Assembly: GCF_003315615.1 (NCBI RefSeq)
Contig: NZ_PDCH01000014.1
Location: 1-39,519, forward strand
Direction of reading: 5' to 3'
Length of the DNA: 39,519 nt
Origin: Bifidobacterium xylocopae
GTDB taxonomy: Bacteria; Actinomycetota; Actinomycetes; Actinomycetales; Bifidobacteriaceae
Under the pieces are notes generated by a model that did not search any database, was not told where the DNA came from, and saw only the letters and a program-made list of their open reading frames with translations. The position numbers and the translations under genes are program-made. Shown here one piece after another: positions 32,999 to 39,519 of the stretch (position 1 is its first letter; each line of letters opens with the position of its first letter).

Positions 32999-34888
32999 GT
33001 GGAAATGGTAAAGAACAACACAACAGAAGACAGCAGTGAATCCAAGAACGGCCAGGCAGGCAGAACACGCTCGCGCGCCGGCGCCAAGGGCGGCCGGAGG
33101 TCCGGCGGTCGCGGCCAGTCGGGCTCGCGCGGCGGCCAGCGCAGGGGCGGGGCGCGCGGGGGGCGCAGGGACTCCAAGCCCCAGCAGCCGGCCCTGATCG
33201 CGCCACCCAAGTACCGCAAGGGCTCCATGCGGATCACGCCCCTGGGCGGCTTGGGCGAGATCGGCCGCAACATGAACGTTATCGAGTACAACGGGCACAT
33301 ACTCCTCATCGACTGCGGCGTGCTCTTCCCCGAGGAGGAGCAGCCCGGCGTGGATCTGATCCTGCCCGACTTCTCCTACATCAAGGACAAGCTGGACCAG
33401 GTGGATGCGCTCGTGCTCACGCACGGCCATGAGGACCACATCGGCGGTGTGCCCTACCTGCTCAACCTGCGCCCCGACATTCCCCTGATCGGTTCCAAGC
33501 TGACCCTGGCATTCGTCGACGCCAAGTGCGAGGAGCACCACCAGCACCCGACCGAGGTGGAGGTCAAGGGCCGCGACAAGCTCAAGGTCGGTCCCTTCAA
33601 CCTGGAGTTCGTGGCCGTCACCCATTCCATCCCCGACGCGCTCGCGGTATCGGTGCGTACGCCTGCCGGCCACATCATCGACACCGGTGACATGAAGATC
33701 GACCCGCTGCCCCTGGACCGCCGCCTGACCGACCTGCGTGAGTTCGCCCGCCTGGGCGAGACCGGCGTGGACCTGCTCATGATCGACTCCACCAACGCCG
33801 AGGTCCCCGGCTACGTCAAGCCCGAGATCTCGATCGCCCCCGCCCTGGACAAGGCCTTCGCCGAAGCCCAGCGCAAGATCATCGTGGCCTCCTTCTCCTC
33901 GCACGTCCACCGTGTGCAGCAGGTTGTGGACGCGGCCCACAAGCATGGCCGCAAGGTGGTCTTCGCTGGCCGTTCCATGGTGCGCAACATGGGCATCGCA
34001 TCCGACCTTGGCTACCTGCACCTGCCCGAGGACACGGTCGTGGACCTGAAGGAGGCGCACAAGATTCCCGACGACAGGATCGTCTACATGTGCACCGGCT
34101 CCCAGGGCGAGCCCATGGCGGCGCTCGGCCGCATCGCCGAGGGCACCCACCGCGACATCCACATCAACGAGTTCGACACGGTCATCATGGCCTCCTCGCT
34201 GATCCCCGGCAACGAGCACGGCGTCTACAAGGTCATCAACAAGCTGATCCGCCTGGGCGCACGCGTGGTCAACCGCGACAATGCGGCCATCCACGTCTCC
34301 GGCCACTCCGACGAGGGTGAGCTCCTGCACTTCTACAACATCGTGCAGCCCAAGTGCGCCATGCCCATCCACGGAGAGAACCGCCACCTGGTGGCCAACG
34401 GCCTGATCGCTGTCAAGACCGGCGTGGACCCGCAGAATGTGGTCCTGGCCGAGGACGGCGATGTGGTGGACCTCTACCACGGGCAGGCCGCGGTTGTGGG
34501 CTCAGTGCCCTGCGGCTACGTGTATGTGGACGGCGACACGGTCGGCCAGATCACCGATGAGGAGCTGGAGCAGCGCAGGATTCTGGGGACCGAGGGCTTC
34601 GTCTCCGCCTTCGCGGTCGTGGATTCCGAGATCAACGAGGTCGTCTCCGGGCCCAAGGTCTACCTGAACGCCATGGCCGAGGACGAGAGCGAGTTCCACG
34701 CTGTCGAGGACCAGATCGTGGCCCAGCTGGAGGACGCCATGGCCTCCGGCACCCATGACAACGTCAAGCTCCAGCAGCTCATGCGTCGCACGCTCGGTGG
34801 CTGGATCTCCCGCAAGCTCCACCGCCGTCCGGTGATCGTGCCGGTCGTGGCCGACATCGCCACCGACGTGCAGGAGAGCGCCAAGTAG
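32999..34888 (+). CDS. rnj: Ribonuclease J (metallo-beta-lactamase/beta-CASP)
   Basis: This is a 629-residue RNase J, a combined endo- and 5'-3' exoribonuclease in mRNA decay and rRNA maturation. The metallo-beta-lactamase motif HGHEDHIGG carries H142, H144, D146 and H147. Further conserved pieces are DTGDMKIDPLPLD, IDSTNAEVPG, VASFSSHVHRVQQ (beta-CASP), SGHSDEGEL (His436) and PIHGENRHLVANG, and a C-terminal dimer/oligomer domain follows. The first 55 or so residues are an Arg/Gly/Ser-rich basic extension with RGG-like pieces, typical of actinobacterial RNase J and probably RNA-binding. The start GTG 32999 has AGGAA 5 nt upstream; ATG 33005, two codons later, is a possible alternative with 11-nt spacing. 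The gene ends before a strong terminator. Confidence 0.95.
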   Translation: MEMVKNNTTEDSSESKNGQAGRTRSRAGAKGGRRSGGRGQSGSRGGQRRGGARGGRRDSKPQQPALIAPPKYRKGSMRITPLGGLGEIGRNMNVIEYNGHILLIDCGVLFPEEEQPGVDLILPDFSYIKDKLDQVDALVLTHGHEDHIGGVPYLLNLRPDIPLIGSKLTLAFVDAKCEEHHQHPTEVEVKGRDKLKVGPFNLEFVAVTHSIPDALAVSVRTPAGHIIDTGDMKIDPLPLDRRLTDLREFARLGETGVDLLMIDSTNAEVPGYVKPEISIAPALDKAFAEAQRKIIVASFSSHVHRVQQVVDAAHKHGRKVVFAGRSMVRNMGIASDLGYLHLPEDTVVDLKEAHKIPDDRIVYMCTGSQGEPMAALGRIAEGTHRDIHINEFDTVIMASSLIPGNEHGVYKVINKLIRLGARVVNRDNAAIHVSGHSDEGELLHFYNIVQPKCAMPIHGENRHLVANGLIAVKTGVDPQNVVLAEDGDVVDLYHGQAAVVGSVPCGYVYVDGDTVGQITDEELEQRRILGTEGFVSAFAVVDSEINEVVSGPKVYLNAMAEDESEFHAVEDQIVAQLEDAMASGTHDNVKLQQLMRRTLGGWISRKLHRRPVIVPVVADIATDVQESAK

Positions 34889-34952
34889 GCGTTTGGTCGG
34901 TTTCTGCTGGCTGATTGCCTGGCTGGCCGCTGGCTGGTGGTCGGGAGACCAC

Positions 34953-35061
34953 TGGTCATCCGGCAGGCGGTCGGGTAAACTGGCTGCTGTCTGACCGTCA
35001 GCCTGGCTGACATTTCGTAGGCAAAAGCCCCCGCCCAGGGTTCGCTCTGGCGGGGGCTTTT
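34953..35061 (+). ncRNA. Possible small RNA or structured 3' UTR downstream of rnj
   Basis: TGGTCA (34953-34958) and TAAACT (34976-34981) are spaced by 17 bp like a promoter. Transcription from near 34988 would give about 75 nt containing a perfect hairpin GTCAGC-CTG-GCTGAC (34997-35011) and ending at the strong terminator. Just upstream lies another hairpin, GTGGTC-GGGA-GACCAC (34937-34952). Without the promoter, the same elements would simply be the rnj 3' UTR. Confidence 0.3.
35023..35061. terminator. Strong bidirectional intrinsic terminator
   Basis: AAAAGCCCCCGCC (35023-35035) and GGCGGGGGCTTTT (35049-35061) form a perfect 13-bp stem. The loop can form an extra small stem capped by TTCG (35041-35044). 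The stem ends in TTTT, followed by GTGTGTG, and starts with AAAA, so it can work on both strands. It separates the convergent rnj and lipase-like genes. Confidence 0.92.
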
Positions 35062-35159
35062 GTGTGTGCTGCATAGGTGTGCGGTATAGGCAATGTCCTG
35101 CACGTGGTGGGCTTTTGCATGCGGGGTCTGGTGTATCCCATGCGTATATGTCCCGCGGT

Positions 35160-36239
35160 TCAGACCTTGCCCGCCGTGGCCCAGGGGAGGAGCCGGATCC
35201 AGTCCCTGACCAACTGCCTGGCTAGTTGGATGGCCCGTAGGACCGGGACCCACGGGCTGATGGGCCGATGCGGGCGCCAGGCGGCCAGGCGCTTGCGCCG
35301 GTCGGACAGCCGCTGGGCCCAGCCGGCAGGTGCCTGGCCGGTCATGAGCGCGCCGGACCCGTCGAAGGAGAAGCCGCTCAGCCAGTGGCCCAGGAGGTCC
35401 TGCCCCTGGCCACACCAAACCACCCTCGCGCAGCGGTTGTCCCGCCCGGACAGCAGGTGGTTCAGGGGTCCGGTCAGCCGGTCGTTGGACAGCCGATAGT
35501 CCACCAGCCGCCCGTCGGCGCATGCCTCGGCGGCCGCCCGCCGCTCCCGCCGGTCCAGCACCCTCCAGGGGTCCACCGCGCAGAAGACCCGGGCCTGCAA
35601 GCCGTTTCGGATGGCCAGGAGCAGGGCCAGCCCACCGCCCAGACTGTGCCCGGTCAGGACAGGTTCCGCCTCCGGATGTCCGAGCTCCAGCGCCTGCCGG
35701 CGGGCCTGCCCCAGCAGGGTCCGGGCTTCCTTCGCCTGGCAGAAGGGGTTGCCCGCGGGCAGAATGAAGGTGCCGGGCGTGGCCCACAGGTCGTGGCGGG
35801 CGTCGTCCTCCAGGTTGGTACCGGCGAACACGACCGTCACATGCGCGCCGTCCGGCCGCTCCCGCCCGTCGTCCGGCGCCGCGACCAGCCCCTCGAAGCC
35901 ATTGCTGGGGCTGAAGAGCGAATCCAACACCCAGTAGGCGCCCAGACGCTCGTCGTGGAAGTCATGCCGCCCGACCAGGGTGCGCTCGTCCCCACGCCCC
36001 ACGCCGTATGAATACTGGCAGAGCAGGTTCAATTGATACAGGCTGAAACCGCCCGAATCGGCCGCCCGTTCCCAACCCATACCCGCCCCCATCCAGTACC
36101 GCGGGCCCATCGCCCGCCTTACCCTCTCAAACCACACGAGCCAGCCTTCTATTCCCAGCAGGGCGAGTTCACGGTGGGGCGGCGACAGGGTGCATGGGGC
36201 GAAAACCGGTAAAAGCCGAATACGCAGCAGATTACTCAC
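35160..36239 (-). CDS. Lipase-like alpha/beta hydrolase
   Basis: Up to 359 residues with the class 3 lipase/alpha-beta hydrolase nucleophile elbow TGHSLGGGLA (Ser199). The preceding VVFAGTNLEDDARHDLWAT matches the oxyanion strand and loop of the lipase 3/DUF2974-type family. No signal peptide or membrane helix is visible, so the protein is probably cytoplasmic. The start is uncertain. GTG 36239 has no clear ribosome site, and the first 43 residues look unlike the rest. ATG 36110 (MGPRYWMGAG) has AAGG 6-7 nt upstream and would give 316 residues. The conserved part begins at LYQLNLLCQYSYGVGRGDER. It follows argH on the same strand by about 105 bp and ends before the bidirectional terminator. 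The substrate is unknown. Confidence 0.75.
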   Translation of the reverse strand: MSNLLRIRLLPVFAPCTLSPPHRELALLGIEGWLVWFERVRRAMGPRYWMGAGMGWERAADSGGFSLYQLNLLCQYSYGVGRGDERTLVGRHDFHDERLGAYWVLDSLFSPSNGFEGLVAAPDDGRERPDGAHVTVVFAGTNLEDDARHDLWATPGTFILPAGNPFCQAKEARTLLGQARRQALELGHPEAEPVLTGHSLGGGLALLLAIRNGLQARVFCAVDPWRVLDRRERRAAAEACADGRLVDYRLSNDRLTGPLNHLLSGRDNRCARVVWCGQGQDLLGHWLSGFSFDGSGALMTGQAPAGWAQRLSDRRKRLAAWRPHRPISPWVPVLRAIQLARQLVRDWIRLLPWATAGKV

Positions 36240-36344
36240 ATGAGGGGGCTAGCCGCTGAGTTGCGGTTCCGCGGCTGCGGATACAGGGGAATGGCCGAGT
36301 TTCCCTAGATACCTAAAGACCATGTAGCTTTGTCTTGATTTACG

Positions 36345-39204
<2,860 letters not shown>

Positions 39205-39227
39205 GCCGGTCCTTCTTTCCCCGTTGC

Positions 39228-39265
39228 GTATATATCAATATACACTATAGCGCATATTTTTGCAC
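39228..39265 (-). promoter_or_regulatory. argG promoter region with two ArgR-box-like palindromes
   Basis: GTATAT-ATCA-ATATAC (39228-39243) is a perfect 16-bp inverted repeat, and GCGCATATTTTTGCAC (39250-39265) an imperfect one. Their centres are 22 bp apart, close to the spacing of paired ARG boxes in other bacteria, where an ArgR hexamer binds both. On the argG strand a possible -10 TATATT lies within the first palindrome, so binding would block transcription. The ArgR assignment is inference from context. Confidence 0.5.
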
Positions 39266-39320
39266 GGAGAAACCGTTGGAGCACCGCCGAAGGGTCGGGG
39301 TTCGGAGGACAGTTCGCCGA

Positions 39321-39519
39321 TCATCTGCCGGTTCGGCTGAATGCTTGGGCGCTATGCCGGCTGCGTGCCTCGTAGTGTCTGCGGCTGAGCCTGTGGGCTG
39401 TTGTGGTGAGGGCGGCCAGGGTGGTGAGGAGTAGGAGGGTTTCTCCGCTGAGTCGTTGGATGGGTATGCTGCCGGCTTTGGGTAGGGTGTATTGGTGGGT
39501 GTAGGTGTAGGTGAGTGGG
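39321..39519 (-). CDS. C-terminus of a sortase-anchored surface protein (partial, 5' end outside window)
   Basis: The - strand frame entering at 39519 and stopping with TGA at 39321-39323 encodes a classic cell-wall sorting signal: a Thr/Tyr-rich lead (TYTYTHQYT), the pentapeptide LPKAG (39485-39471), a hydrophobic stretch (ETLLLLTTLAALTTTAH) and a basic tail (RLSRRHYEARSRHS). This matches the end of bifidobacterial pilin or adhesin subunits. The sorting pentapeptide has Ala where LPXTG has Thr. Only about 66 residues are visible, so the kind of surface protein cannot be decided. It is followed on the same strand by argG after about 116 bp. Confidence 0.8.
   Translation of the reverse strand, partial: PLTYTYTHQYTLPKAGSIPIQRLSGETLLLLTTLAALTTTAHRLSRRHYEARSRHSAQAFSRTGR

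Noticed and set aside
34889-35159. tRNA gene or small protein in the rnj-lipase spacer
   Set aside because: No cloverleaf, no TTCGAATC-like T-loop in the right context, and no open frame with a ribosome site; only hairpins and the terminator are supported.
36242-36344. Intrinsic terminator of argH
   Set aside because: GGGAA/TTCCC and GCCGC/GCGGC inverted repeats are present, but they are short and have no T-run; the region is just as likely the promoter of the lipase-like gene.

Overview
The window is high-GC actinobacterial chromosome, most likely a Bifidobacterium. The evidence is the character of the RpoB/RpoC proteins, an AdnAB-type helicase-nuclease instead of RecBCD, an argG-argH pair, an LPXTG-like wall-anchored protein at the edge, and above all a gene set matching the bifidobacterial PFNA cluster (pkb2 kinase, fn3, AAA-ATPase, duf58, transglutaminase-like tgm). 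The species cannot be told from this sequence. No IS elements, phage genes, CRISPR arrays, rRNA or tRNA genes were seen.

Layout. 1-380 is the rpoB promoter and leader. 381-8245 holds rpoB and rpoC on the + strand, separated by about 110 bp that can fold into two hairpins. rpoC converges with tgm, and a 10-bp inverted repeat lies within the last codons of tgm. On the - strand, reading from 21119 down to 8265, come a Ser/Thr kinase (pkb2), a spacer with a C15 tract and a tandem 16-bp repeat, then a tightly coupled operon fn3-moxR-DUF58-tgm. Each junction in that operon is a 4-base stop/start overlap (ATGA or GTGA). From 21453 the + strand carries adnA-adnB (ATGA overlap), a GNAT acetyltransferase-MFS transporter pair (ATGA overlap), and RNase J behind a 213-bp spacer rich in inverted repeats. 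A strong bidirectional terminator at 35023-35061 separates RNase J from the convergent - strand genes: a lipase-like alpha/beta hydrolase, argH, argG, and the truncated C-terminus of a sortase substrate at the window edge.

How the parts work together. rpoBC is the transcription core. The PFNA-type block looks like a signalling-to-envelope module. Pkb2 has a cytoplasmic kinase domain, one membrane helix and an external tail. FN3 is a membrane-anchored giant with many Ig/cadherin-like repeats and two fibronectin III domains. MoxR and DUF58 form the usual AAA-chaperone/vWA-like pair, and the membrane protein Tgm carries the transglutaminase fold. In this window the Tgm domain appears to lack all three catalytic residues (Cys, His, Asp), and MoxR carries a roughly 190-residue disordered N-terminal extension. 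Together with the tandem repeat upstream of fn3, this makes the block the most interesting system here. AdnAB is the double-strand-break resection machine; its AdnA subunit has a degenerate motor and an apparent Cys-to-Lys change in the Fe-S ligand set. argGH completes arginine synthesis, and two palindromes 22 bp apart upstream of argG look like a paired ArgR operator.

Limits: all homology statements come from reading motifs, not from searches. Promoters and RNA structures were found by eye, and in high-GC DNA inverted repeats occur often by chance.
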